A stretch of DNA of 12,570 nucleotides from Methanotrichaceae archaeon. GTDB taxonomy: Archaea > Halobacteriota > Methanosarcinia > Methanotrichales > Methanotrichaceae. A program made the position numbers and the translations under genes. Numbering within the stretch: the first letter of the stretch is position 1; each line of letters opens with the position of its first letter. This document shows positions 1 to 7,063 of this stretch, one piece after another. The stretch is taken from contig DUKF01000135.1 in NCBI GenBank assembly GCA_013329455.1, forward strand, positions 1 to 12,570, written 5' to 3'. Under the pieces are notes generated by a model that saw only the letters and a program-made list of their open reading frames with translations, was not told where the DNA came from and did no database searches.

Positions 1-399
1 CACGTCCGCCGTGGTCAAAAGAGGTCCGACCTTGAGGGGGGCGTTCGGACCCGTGGTGACGTCGATCACGCATACCGCCAGGCACGAGTCAGGGTAGGGG
101 GCGCACCGAAGGCATAGGCCCGCGGTCTCGTTTAAGAGGACGTCGGCCTCCTGCTCCTTTGCCCACTCCAGCATCTCGTCGACGTTGTAGATCGAGTAGT
201 GGTCTGGACACATGTCCTTTGCAAGGCCGACTGCAACTGGAACGCCGAGCCTCTGGAACCTCTTATCATCCTCGGTCCACAGACAGTCGATCTTGACCAC
301 GGCGGGGCAAAGCCCCTCCCTCTGGAGGCTCTTTACCGCGTGCATCAGAACCGAGGTCTTGCCGGAACCGGGGGTTCCCGCGATCACTACAAGCTTCAA
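1..399 (-). CDS. P-loop GTPase-like protein, partial (C-terminus off the left edge)
   Basis: The first 133 residues are visible. They begin [16 protein letters not shown], a P-loop (Walker A/G1, residues 8-15) right at the N-terminus, as in SIMIBI-class NTPases such as HypB, UreG and CobW-like metal-centre maturation GTPases. Later segments are KIDCLW (about residues 36-41) and [14 protein letters not shown] (about 91-104), where those families carry a Walker B/G3-like element; the Cys residues there could bind metal (inference). The start is TTG at 399-397: the same frame has a TGA at 420-418 and no other start codon between. GAGGTGG at 419-413 fits as the ribosome binding site. The TTG overlaps the stop of the ABC ATPase by 4 nt (TTGA), so translation is probably coupled. 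Substrate and partner are unknown. Another P-loop family, for example an adenylylsulfate kinase-like or MobB-like protein, is not excluded. Confidence 0.7.
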   Translation of the reverse strand, partial: MKLVVIAGTPGSGKTSVLMHAVKSLQREGLCPAVVKIDCLWTEDDKRFQRLGVPVAVGLAKDMCPDHYSIYNVDEMLEWAKEQEADVLLNETAGLCLRCAPYPDSCLAVCVIDVTTGPNAPLKVGPLLTTADV

Positions 400-1166
400 A
401 GCGCAGCCCCCACCACCTCACCCCGCCGGATCGTCTCCCGCAGGTTCATCAACCAGTCGTCGACTTTTGCAAGATCCTCGCATACTTTCTGCTCTTCAAA
501 GCTCGTCTCTATCACCCTTATCATCCCGCCGTTCTTCATCACGACCCTTCGGGAGGTCATGAGGGCGAGCATCGGATCGTGGGTCACGACGACGACGATC
601 TTTCCCTCCCCTGCGAGAAGCTCGAGCGCCTCCTTCTTCTTGATCCCGGCATTCTCGATCTCGTCGATGAGGACGATCGGCGAATCGCTGATCACGGCGA
701 TGTCTGCTGTCATGAGTGCTCTCGATTGACCACCGCTCAAAATCGTCAAGTGATGGTCGGGAAGGACGGGTTCGCCGGTGAGGGTGTTTGCAAGCTCGAT
801 CACCCGGTCCACGACCTCGGGCGACCTTCCTCTGCTCTTTGCATGCATCCGGAGGAACTCCTCGACGCTCATGTCGGCGAGAAAGTGCATGTTCTGTGAG
901 AGCTGAGCGATCAGCTTCTTTCTGGGGTCAGACCTCGTCTCAGCCCGGGGCTCACATCCGTCGATCATAATCTTCCGGCCCGAGGGGGTGTCTCCCTGGG
1001 AGAACTGCTCGATGTCGTCTATGAGAGAGCTTTTTCCAGAGCCAGTCGGCCCGACGATCCCTATGATCTCGCCCCGGTGCATGTCCAGACTCTTCACCAG
1101 GTCTGGGTTTCCGTCCTTGTCAACACCTCCGATTATGGTGAGCTTGCAGGCCCGGTCCGTCGACAT
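396..1166 (-). CDS. Stand-alone ABC-type ATPase
   Basis: This 256-residue protein has every ABC nucleotide-binding motif: Walker A GPTGSGKS (residues 39-46), a Q-loop near Q91, the signature LSGGQ (143-147), Walker B IVLIDE (164-169) and H-loop His196 in VVTHD. No membrane segment is visible and no permease gene is adjacent. It may therefore be a soluble ABC ATPase that works in metalloprotein maturation or another energy-coupled step rather than transport (inference). It sits 3 nt downstream of cysteate synthase and overlaps the GTPase-like gene by 4 nt, so the three form one operon. GGAGG at 1182-1178, inside the end of the upstream gene, is a good ribosome binding site for ATG 1166. The residues after about 220 are not part of the core ABC fold that I recognise. 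The ABC ATPase call is firm; the role is open. Confidence 0.85.
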   Translation of the reverse strand: MSTDRACKLTIIGGVDKDGNPDLVKSLDMHRGEIIGIVGPTGSGKSSLIDDIEQFSQGDTPSGRKIMIDGCEPRAETRSDPRKKLIAQLSQNMHFLADMSVEEFLRMHAKSRGRSPEVVDRVIELANTLTGEPVLPDHHLTILSGGQSRALMTADIAVISDSPIVLIDEIENAGIKKKEALELLAGEGKIVVVVTHDPMLALMTSRRVVMKNGGMIRVIETSFEEQKVCEDLAKVDDWLMNLRETIRRGEVVGAAL

Positions 1167-1169
1167 GGT

Positions 1170-2450
1170 TCAGACCCTCCGTTCCAGAATCTCGTCGATC
1201 TCAACCAGAAGGTCGGTGTCAGATGTTGATGTGGATGTAGATGTGGATGAGAGGGCCGATGGTTCGGTCTCGATGTCGCATTTGAGCAGGTTCATGTCGA
1301 GTTCCTCCTTCGCCCGGGAGACTCCGCCCCCGGTGATGTTGAGCAGTATGAGATCGTTCTTTTCGACTGTCCCGGCGCGGACAGCCTTCTGGAGGGCGGC
1401 GACGGCGACCGCTGCCGCAGGCAGGATGTCGATATCCTCAGATTCCTCGAATAACTTCTGGGCCAGTCTCGCCTCCTGGTTGGATATTCCGTAAACCTCT
1501 CCATCGGTCTCCTCCAGAGCCTCCTTCACGCCACCCTTGACGCCGTAAGGCGGTTTTCTGTTGAAGAGGACGTCGTCGTACATCCCAGCGGGGCACCGTC
1601 CCGTCTCCATCTTCGAGCCGGTCCAGGCGGCGTAGATCGGGGCGCAGGGGCTGTTCTGGGCGAGGTGAAGTTTGGGAAGATGCTGACCGAAGCGGCCGTC
1701 CTCGATCAATCGAAGTGAGGCCTCCCAGGCGGCGATTCCGCCAGTACCGCTCCCTATCGCCTGGAAGTAGTGTTTGGGAAGGGCCTTCATCGAAAGTACG
1801 CCGTCCAGCATCACGATCCCCATCCCATCTCTCCGAGCGACGTTCCTCGCACCGCCCTCGCCGACGAATCTGGGATTAGCCGCTAGACGTCCAGCCAAAT
1901 CAATCGATTCGGTGTAGTCGCCATTCACCGATATAACGCAGATGTTGTCTGCTGGCTTCTCGCAGATCCAAAGCCGATCGAGGCCCGTCGGCGGGACGAC
2001 CAGGATTAGTGGCAAGTTCGCCGCCGAGGCTGCCTGGGCAAAGGCCCTCGCAGTGTTTCCTGCTGAGGCGACAACAAGGATCTGGTCGTCCCCCCGCTCG
2101 ATCATCCTTTCCACCGTGGGTGGGGCTTCAAGGTCCTTGAAGCTGCAGGTGGTCATCTTGGCCCCCCTCTCGGGCCAGTAACCACTGAAGCTGACGTAGA
2201 GGTTTTCAAGGCCAAGTTCCCGGGCCAGCCCCTTGCTTTTGTAGGTCACGGGCTTATCCCCCGATCCTCGGAGTGGCTCCTTTACAGGAAGCCAGTCGTA
2301 GAACTTCCAGAGGCCCGGAAGGTCGTCTCTGAGGGTGAGCCTTTTTGTGATATACTCGGTTCTGAGCAGTGAATCGTCATTTTGACAGGCTAGAGCGCGA
2401 GGCGGCTGCACGTACCCGCATCCCAGGCACCTGACCAAATATTCGCCCAT
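1170..2450 (-). CDS. Cysteate synthase (coenzyme M biosynthesis)
   Basis: This 426-residue fold-type II PLP enzyme resembles threonine synthase. In Methanosarcinales the cysteate synthase branch makes L-cysteate from O-phosphoserine and sulfite, feeding coenzyme M synthesis through sulfopyruvate. Visible features are N-terminal C8-x2-C11 and C22, a CSFKD motif with the likely PLP lysine at K105, SAGNT (129-133) as an asparagine-loop type motif, and GSGTGG (233-238) for cofactor phosphate binding. The N-terminus (LVRCLGCGYV, then NDDSLLRTEY) and the SGYWPERGAKM segment match the cysteate synthase branch as I recall it rather than housekeeping threonine synthase. The tail has an odd Ser-Thr repeat near residues 400-410. 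ATG 2450 has no clear ribosome binding site, but a TATA-like element lies about 27 nt upstream, suggesting a leaderless message. It heads the operon with the two NTPases. Confidence 0.85.
   Translation of the reverse strand: MGEYLVRCLGCGYVQPPRALACQNDDSLLRTEYITKRLTLRDDLPGLWKFYDWLPVKEPLRGSGDKPVTYKSKGLARELGLENLYVSFSGYWPERGAKMTTCSFKDLEAPPTVERMIERGDDQILVVASAGNTARAFAQAASAANLPLILVVPPTGLDRLWICEKPADNICVISVNGDYTESIDLAGRLAANPRFVGEGGARNVARRDGMGIVMLDGVLSMKALPKHYFQAIGSGTGGIAAWEASLRLIEDGRFGQHLPKLHLAQNSPCAPIYAAWTGSKMETGRCPAGMYDDVLFNRKPPYGVKGGVKEALEETDGEVYGISNQEARLAQKLFEESEDIDILPAAAVAVAALQKAVRAGTVEKNDLILLNITGGGVSRAKEELDMNLLKCDIETEPSALSSTSTSTSTSDTDLLVEIDEILERRV
1222..1251 (-). repeat. Hexanucleotide repeat in the cysteate synthase 3' end
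   Basis: Five tandem copies of GATGTN occur on the plus strand (gatgtt, gatgtg, gatgta, gatgtg, gatgag). On the coding strand they give alternating Ser and Thr in the enzyme's tail. The unit is a multiple of three, so copy changes would alter tail length without a frameshift. Confidence 0.85.
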
Positions 2451-2741
2451 GATGGTATTTCGGGTGCGTTTTGAATATAACGTTTTCTGTTTTACCCGGT
2501 TTTCTGGCCGAATTGTGAAATTTCTATCCTATTGAGTGTACAATAATGCCACAAAACCGCGGCCTTTTGGGTGAATATCTCTGGAGTCGGAAAAAGATTC
2601 TCGGCAGGAATCATTAAGGGAGGATTTATCGCTGATTTGCGATCCTGTAAAATTTCAAAATTATTTACTGATTTTAACGCGGTAATGGACGCTAGTTTTC
2701 GTCATTCATGTCTCTATTTTCTGGTTTAACGGTAACCGTCG
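2451..2741. other. AT-rich intergenic stretch
   Basis: I see no gene here. The stretch holds the cysteate synthase promoter candidate at its left end, small inverted repeats (GATTC/GAATC at about 2596-2612) and a near-palindrome ACGGT-A-ACCGT at 2730-2740 next to the transposase relic. None of these can be assigned a role. The base composition is clearly lower in GC than the genes on either side. Confidence 0.6.
2473..2480 (-). promoter_or_regulatory. Candidate TATA box for the cysteate synthase operon
   Basis: Read on the minus strand the bases are TTATATTC, preceded by a purine-rich GAAAACG that could serve as a TFB-recognition element. The centre lies about 27 nt before ATG 2450, so with usual archaeal spacing transcription would begin at or next to the start codon. 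No Shine-Dalgarno-like sequence is present there, which fits a leaderless or very short-leader mRNA. Confidence 0.5.
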
Positions 2742-3681
2742 CTAGACTTCCTTATGGTTTTGGAGAGTACGCAACTGGAATAGATTTAATGCGATAGCCT
2801 TAAAAAACGCTATTTCGACATGAACCCTCGTAAGAGCGATAGCCATATCATGTGCTGCTTTGAATACTCTAATAATAACAGCATAATTTCTCTCTCTTGG
2901 AGCGCTCTTTATGCCGATATTTTTATATCTCATCTCATCCCTGTTCACCTTCTGGCATCCTCTCTTACTTCAGTTCATAGTTGCTGAGAAGCCTTGTTGC
3001 TTCGACTCCGAAGTAGCCTTGGTCCTATTACATGACCTCTCCTTCTTCAGATAGATCGATTTAGCTGATTTTCAGATATCTTATTAGGCCATATTCCATA
3101 TCGTCTTTTGATACAATTAATATCTTAAGTAGGATTTTTTCCCGTCTTGGCCCATGCGACATCTTTGTTTCTTGGTGTTTTCGCTTCATTCCCGCGAGGC
3201 TTATCTGCTTTAGCATGTCAGGATCAGTTTTTATGAACGTTGCAGCCTGAATGGTCTCCGCTTCAACTTTCAGTCCCAGAAGATCCAGCTGACGCTGACG
3301 TTCATCCCTAACAGCTTCAATTCTACTCCTCTTTAATAGTAGCTCTTTAAATAGCCAGATAGTGGACGAATCTTGCACTTTGTCAGGATATCCAAGAAAA
3401 TTCACAAAAAAGATCTTGTCCGAAATCCCACGTTCAAGTCTCTGGTTAGACAATCCGAACCACTGTCCAAGAAAGATAACTTTGATCATCAAAGTGCACC
3501 CCAGTCGATTAAACAGCCAATACGAGATAGGATCTTCAAGTCTGTTCTTGCGACTCATACTTTTTTTCAATACGAAGAAGATTCCCAATCCATACATACT
3601 TTTTAATAAAAATAATATATAATTGTATTCTATAAGGCAATTATTCGAGAATCTTTTCTTTTCGTAACTCGTCATGAACAC
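2742..3681 (-). pseudogene. Decayed IS5-family transposase
   Basis: Three stretches on one strand line up with an IS5-type DDE transposase. Stretch 1 (3681-3064) contains IKVIFLGQWFGLSNQRLER, then YPDKVQDSSTIWLFKELL, then QRQLDLLGLKVEA and KRKHQETKMSHGPR. Stretch 2 (about 3060-2965, same frame) reads IDLSEEGEVM, two stops, then DQGYFGVEA. Stretch 3 (2948-2742, shifted frame) reads SAPRERNYAVIIRVFKAAH and ends NLFQLRTL, a typical IS5 C-terminus. The first catalytic Asp, normally in a QDAT-like motif, is Ala here (residue 146 of stretch 1). Stops at 3063-3061 and 3030-3025, a short internal deletion before the first stop, and a frameshift between stretches 2 and 3 show the gene is dead. The first 40 or so residues do not resemble the family and may be junction sequence. 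I could not identify terminal inverted repeats or a target duplication. Family alignment is from memory. Confidence 0.8.
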
Positions 3682-4029
3682 TTGCGTATGGAGATCCTTT
3701 GGTCAAAAATTTTTTGATTTATCGATTTGAGGTTGATTTGGTATTTGCAGCACATGAATAATATGGCAATCGTTATTAATTGCATCTTTTTTTAGTTGTT
3801 CTATTTGGTTTTACATAACTGGAATAGAACTTATAAGATCTTGCTAGTATGTAAGAAAACTATATATGTGATGAGCCCGATTGCAAAATATTGAACCGTT
3901 CTTCGCAATCAGGGGGCCGGAACGTTTTCAAATACAGGAGCGAGCACTGGGCCATGAACCTTCTGAATATAGCTTGCGGTTTATCTTTGCTTTAATATAA
4001 GGTGGTGGAATAAGATTAGGCGAGTTGTT
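3682..4029. other. AT-rich intergenic stretch with promoter-like elements
   Basis: I see no coding gene. Notable elements are a T7 run near 3788-3794, a TATA-like ACTATATATG at about 3860-3868, an imperfect inverted repeat (GATTGC 3879-3884 with GCAATC 3905-3910), and the better-placed TTTAATATAAGG just before the next gene. Part of this stretch may be the remaining left or right end of the old insertion sequence. Confidence 0.5.
3992..4000 (+). promoter_or_regulatory. Candidate TATA box for the 117-residue protein gene
   Basis: TTAATATAA is centred about 34 nt before TTG 4030. Archaeal spacing would place the transcript start around 4020-4025, leaving a leader of only a few bases. A GGTGGTGG at 4001-4008 is too far from the start codon to be a good ribosome binding site. 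Confidence 0.4.
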
Positions 4030-4383
4030 TTGTGCGAATGTGGAGAGTTTGTCGATGGAGATACTTTTAAAGACTATATAGAAACGAAAGTTAACCCATC
4101 CACACCCACTATAGGGCACACTAGGTGCGGTTTAGTATTCAATTTCTTCGACGGTGAACTTCCAAAACGGTATTCCTCGAAGAAGGAACTGAAGAGCCTG
4201 GCTTTGAAGTTCGCTGAAAAAAACAAATTTGAATACGGTATCACGGAAATTTTCCTGCTTGAAGTGGACCGGTTGAAATCCCAGGGAACTAAGTCTGATA
4301 TGGAAATACTGATAAAAGCGTCCGAAAATGTTGTTGGAGATTGGTCTCTTAGGTTCGGAAGGAGGATATCCAGAACTAGATAA
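4030..4383 (+). CDS. Hypothetical protein, 117 residues, possible Cys/His metal site
   Basis: I do not recognise this protein. It opens MCECGEF (C2, C4) and has His30 and Cys33 in GHTRCGLVF, a spacing that could bind one metal ion (inference). The rest is a mixed charged sequence, with a helical-looking middle (KKELKSLALKFAEKNKF), an acidic and basic helix IFLLEVDRLKSQG, and a basic C-terminus RFGRRISRTR. No signal peptide or membrane span is visible. The start is TTG; the frame is open back to a TAG at 3970-3972 but contains no ATG, so a non-ATG start or a slightly longer form is possible. The promoter-like element 30 nt upstream supports the TTG. It lies alone in the AT-rich island on the same strand as the injection-system operon, with 254 bp between. 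It may be an accessory gene with no link to that operon. Confidence 0.55.
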   Translation: MCECGEFVDGDTFKDYIETKVNPSTPTIGHTRCGLVFNFFDGELPKRYSSKKELKSLALKFAEKNKFEYGITEIFLLEVDRLKSQGTKSDMEILIKASENVVGDWSLRFGRRISRTR

Positions 4384-4450
4384 TAACTTGCTGGGAGTAT
4401 TACTTTTGAAAATGTCGATAATTAGCCGTATTTTTACAGGCATTAAGAGA

Positions 4451-4458
4451 TATAAATT
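4451..4458 (+). promoter_or_regulatory. Candidate TATA box for the eCIS operon
   Basis: TATAAATT preceded by a purine-rich AGAGA is the best TATA-like element ahead of the sheath gene. It would start transcription near 4480 and leave a 5' untranslated region of roughly 155 nt. TGTATATC at 4482-4489 is a second candidate, so the assignment is tentative. Confidence 0.4.
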
Positions 4459-4482
4459 TTTAGATTTTAAATTTTAGATTTT
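4454..4482 (+). repeat. Short A/T direct repeat beside the eCIS promoter candidate
   Basis: AAATTTTTAGATTTT (4454-4468) is followed immediately by AAATTTTAGATTTT (4469-4482), two copies that differ by one T. The repeat overlaps and follows the TATA candidate, where an archaeal repressor operator would typically sit. It could equally be chance in AT-rich DNA. Confidence 0.45.
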
Positions 4483-4592
4483 GTATATCAACATCGTTGT
4501 GGTAGGCATAAACAGGTCTTTAAAGGCATTCGATAAAATTTTGAAGAGGCGGACCGTATGAAAATAGGGAAAATATTTTTTGAAAAATTTGT

Positions 4593-4619
4593 ATCCCGTG
4601 GCGAAAATACCACAGGGAT
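4593..4619 (+). promoter_or_regulatory. Hairpin in the sheath 5' untranslated region
   Basis: ATCCCGTGG (4593-4601) pairs with CCACAGGGAT (4610-4619), giving nine base pairs with one bulged A (4614) around an 8-nt A-rich loop. It ends 6 nt before the AAGGTGAGG ribosome binding region. It could stabilise the mRNA or tune sheath translation (inference). Confidence 0.5.
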
Positions 4620-4637
4620 GGAGCTAAGGTGAGGAAA

Positions 4638-6515
4638 ATGCCATCTACACTAACATATCCGGGTGTGTATATAGAAGAGATCCCAAGTGGCGTGCGCACC
4701 ATTACTGGTGTGGCAACTTCGGTCACCGCCTTCATCGGCCGTGCCAGGCGTGGTCCGGTGAACGAGCCCGTGACCATAAACAACTTCGGCGACTTCGAGC
4801 GGACTTTTGGCGGTTTGTGGTTGAAAAGCACTATGAGCTACGCATTGCGCGATTTCTACCTGAATGGTGGCGCTCAAGCGGTGATCGTTCGACTCGATAA
4901 GGGTGGAAAAGCAGCCGAACTAAGCTTGTCAACAAGCAAAGCAGAGCCACCAGCGACGGAACCACTGTCTCTTGTCGCTGCCAACGTCGGAGTGGAGGGT
5001 AACGACATCACTGCCAAAGTCACTTACGACAAAATTGACCCTAAAGACGCAGATCGGTTCAATCTGATCGTAACCAAAGGTAAGACCACCGAGAAGTTCC
5101 CCAACATCTCGGTCAAATCAGATAACGAGGGCTATGTGCTAAAAAGGCTGGAACAAGAGTCGAAGCTGGTGAAGGTGGCGTCAGGCAGCAAGATGCCTGG
5201 CGTGAGGCCATTAGCCACAGCCAATCCAGTCAAGGCTACTGGTGGCAGTGGCGGTGGTGGCGTTGCGGCCAGTCTCGGCTTGCCAACAAGCAAAGAAGAG
5301 CCACCAGCGACGGAACCACTGTCTCTTGTCGCTGCCAACGTCGGAGCGTGGGGTAACGACATCACTGCCGAGATCAATTACGACACAAAGAACACCGACG
5401 ACAAAACTCTGTTCAACCTGATCGTATCCGACGGTGTGACCAGCGAGGAGTTCCTCAACGTCTCGGTTAACTCAGATAACGCGCGCTATGTGCTGCGGGT
5501 GCTGGAACAAGGGTCGATGCTGTTTAGGGTGGAAGAAGACAGCGAGATGCCCGGTGTGAGACCGTTAGCCACTGACCATCCAGTTCATGCTACTGGTGGC
5601 GGTGACGGTGACGACTTGGGATCTGGCGAATTCCTCGGTTCAGAATCCGCGAAGACCGGCATCTACGCCCTGGAGAAGGCCGACATATTCAATCTGCTAT
5701 GTATCCCGCCATACAAGGAAGATGGCAACGTGGATTACGATGTGATCATCGACCCAGCCGCCGCATATTGCGAAAAGCGTCGGGCCATGCTGGTCATAGA
5801 TCCGCCAAGCGAGTGGACCTATAAGAAAAAAGCGACGGACGGAATCGAAAGTGTTGGAACCACCAGTAAAAACTCAGCCCTGTTCTTCCCCCGACTTAGG
5901 CAGCCCAACCCGCTTCGAGACAACCAGACTGAGACCTTTGCCCCCTGCGGCGCAGTTGCTGGAGTCTTCGCCCGCACAGATACTCAGCGCGGCGTGTGGA
6001 AGGCCCCGGCAGGTCTGGATGCCACCCTGGTGGGCGTGCCACAGCTGAGCGTGCCTCTGACAGATCCCGAAAACGGTGAGCTGAACCCGCTGGGGATCAA
6101 CTGCCTGAGGGCCATGCCAGCGGCAGGTCGCGTGATATGGGGTTCACGCACTTTACAGGGCAATGACCGCCTCGCTTCGGAGTGGAAGTACATACCCGTT
6201 CGCCGTGTGGCACTGTACATTGAAGAGAGCCTATACCGCGGGACTCAGTGGGTCGTCTTCGAGCCGAACGACGAGCCGCTCTGGGCTCAGATCCGGCTCA
6301 ACATTGGAGCTTTTATGCACAATCTCTTCCGGCAGGGAGCGTTCCAGGGAACGACACCAAAGGATGCCTACTTCGTCAAGTGCGACAAGGAGACCACTAC
6401 CCAGAACGACATCGACAGGGGCATCGTCAACATCCTCGTAGGCTTCGCACCGCTCAAGCCAGCAGAGTTCGTGGTGATCAAGATCCAGCAGATGGCAGGC
6501 CAGATCCAGACGTAG
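4638..6515 (+). CDS. eCIS contractile tail sheath protein with a duplicated domain
   Basis: This 625-residue protein forms the outer sheath that contracts to drive the tube into a target. The N-terminus (MPSTLTYPGVYIEEIPSGVR, then TAFIGRARRGP) and the C-terminus (WKYIPVRRVALYIEES near residues 515-530, then NDIDRGIVNILVGFAPLKP) are hallmark sheath sequences, with the conserved LFRQGAFQGTTP segment between. I chose ATG 4638 because AGGTGA at 4627-4632 lies 5 nt before it; GTG 4629 is possible but badly spaced and would add only three residues. Residues 99-203 and 217-321 are a tandem copy of one domain (SLVAANVGxxGNDITA through MPGVRPLAT), joined by a Gly-rich linker. Related sheaths normally carry this domain once, so the protein is about 118 residues longer than expected. 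It is the first gene of the operon, 13 nt ahead of the tube gene. Confidence 0.93.
   Translation: MPSTLTYPGVYIEEIPSGVRTITGVATSVTAFIGRARRGPVNEPVTINNFGDFERTFGGLWLKSTMSYALRDFYLNGGAQAVIVRLDKGGKAAELSLSTSKAEPPATEPLSLVAANVGVEGNDITAKVTYDKIDPKDADRFNLIVTKGKTTEKFPNISVKSDNEGYVLKRLEQESKLVKVASGSKMPGVRPLATANPVKATGGSGGGGVAASLGLPTSKEEPPATEPLSLVAANVGAWGNDITAEINYDTKNTDDKTLFNLIVSDGVTSEEFLNVSVNSDNARYVLRVLEQGSMLFRVEEDSEMPGVRPLATDHPVHATGGGDGDDLGSGEFLGSESAKTGIYALEKADIFNLLCIPPYKEDGNVDYDVIIDPAAAYCEKRRAMLVIDPPSEWTYKKKATDGIESVGTTSKNSALFFPRLRQPNPLRDNQTETFAPCGAVAGVFARTDTQRGVWKAPAGLDATLVGVPQLSVPLTDPENGELNPLGINCLRAMPAAGRVIWGSRTLQGNDRLASEWKYIPVRRVALYIEESLYRGTQWVVFEPNDEPLWAQIRLNIGAFMHNLFRQGAFQGTTPKDAYFVKCDKETTTQNDIDRGIVNILVGFAPLKPAEFVVIKIQQMAGQIQT
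4932..5600 (+). repeat. Tandem duplication inside the sheath gene (354-bp period)
   Basis: Unit 1 begins at 4932 and unit 2 at 5286, an offset of exactly 354 nt (118 codons). The first 60 or so bases of the two units differ at only one position by eye, while later parts differ at many, including third positions. That uneven identity suggests either a recent partial duplication or gene conversion of the 5' part on top of an older copy. Confidence 0.9.
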
Positions 6516-6528
6516 GAGGCGATCTTTT

Positions 6529-7056
6529 ATGGCACAATTCAGCGTTAATGCAACTCGTTTTGACCCGTATAAAAACTTCAAGTTCCGGGTTAAGTGGGAT
6601 GGTCGATACGTGGCTGGCGTCAGCAAGGTCAGCGCCCTGAAGAGGACTACAGAGGTGGTCGAGCATCGTGAGGGTGGTGATCCCAGCAGTACTCGCAAGT
6701 CGCCCGGCCAGTCCAAATACGAGGCCATCACTTTAGAGAGGGGCGTGACCCACGACACTGAGTTCGAGAAGTGGGCAAACAAGGTCTGGAACTACGGTTC
6801 GGGCCTCGGCTCAGAGGTCTCGCTCAAAGACTTTCGAAAAGATATCATCATCGAGGTCTATAACGAGGCGGGCCAGCTTGCGATCGCCTACAAGGTATAT
6901 CGTAGCTGGGTCTCGGAGTACCAGGCGATTCCAGACCTCGACGCCAAAGCTAACGACGTCGCCATCCAGACAATCAAGCTGGAGAATGAGGGATGGGAGC
7001 GCGACTACGAAGTGGGCGAACCTAGCGAACCGACATTCACAGAGCCGTCTGCGTAG
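6529..7056 (+). CDS. eCIS inner tube protein, T4 gp19 family
   Basis: This 175-residue protein polymerises as hexameric rings into the inner tube enclosed by the sheath. The opening DPYKNFKFRVKWDGRYVAGVSK, then EVVEHREGGDPSSTRKSPG and ITLERGVTHDTEFEKW (about residues 66-81), are standard for the gp19-type tube family in contractile injection systems, and the length is normal. The ribosome binding site GGAGG (6515-6519) overlaps the sheath stop codon and lies 9 nt before ATG 6529. The tail (EPSEPTFTEPSA) is an acidic, probably flexible extension. Only one tube gene is seen directly after the sheath; many related loci have a second tube paralogue for the baseplate end, and it is not within this window. 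Confidence 0.93.
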   Translation: MAQFSVNATRFDPYKNFKFRVKWDGRYVAGVSKVSALKRTTEVVEHREGGDPSSTRKSPGQSKYEAITLERGVTHDTEFEKWANKVWNYGSGLGSEVSLKDFRKDIIIEVYNEAGQLAIAYKVYRSWVSEYQAIPDLDAKANDVAIQTIKLENEGWERDYEVGEPSEPTFTEPSA

Positions 7057-7063
7057 TTGAAAC

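Noticed and set aside
199..1494. Plus-strand open frames opposite the left operon
   Set aside because: They lie antisense to the GTPase-like, ABC ATPase and cysteate synthase genes, whose frames carry full family motifs; the antisense frames show none and follow from GC-rich codon use.
1170..2450. Housekeeping threonine synthase
   Set aside because: The N-terminus, the C8/C11 pair and the SGYWPERGAKMTTCSFKD region fit the cysteate synthase branch better than threonine synthase as I recall them; a tree would settle it.
3542..3681. N-terminal 45 residues of the transposase frame as genuine transposase
   Set aside because: This part is AT-rich and shows no family resemblance by eye; it may be junction or background sequence in an open frame.
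3879..3910. Inverted repeat GATTGC/GCAATC as a terminator or operator
   Set aside because: The stem is only 6 bp with a 20-nt loop and no T-run follows; chance is a fair explanation.
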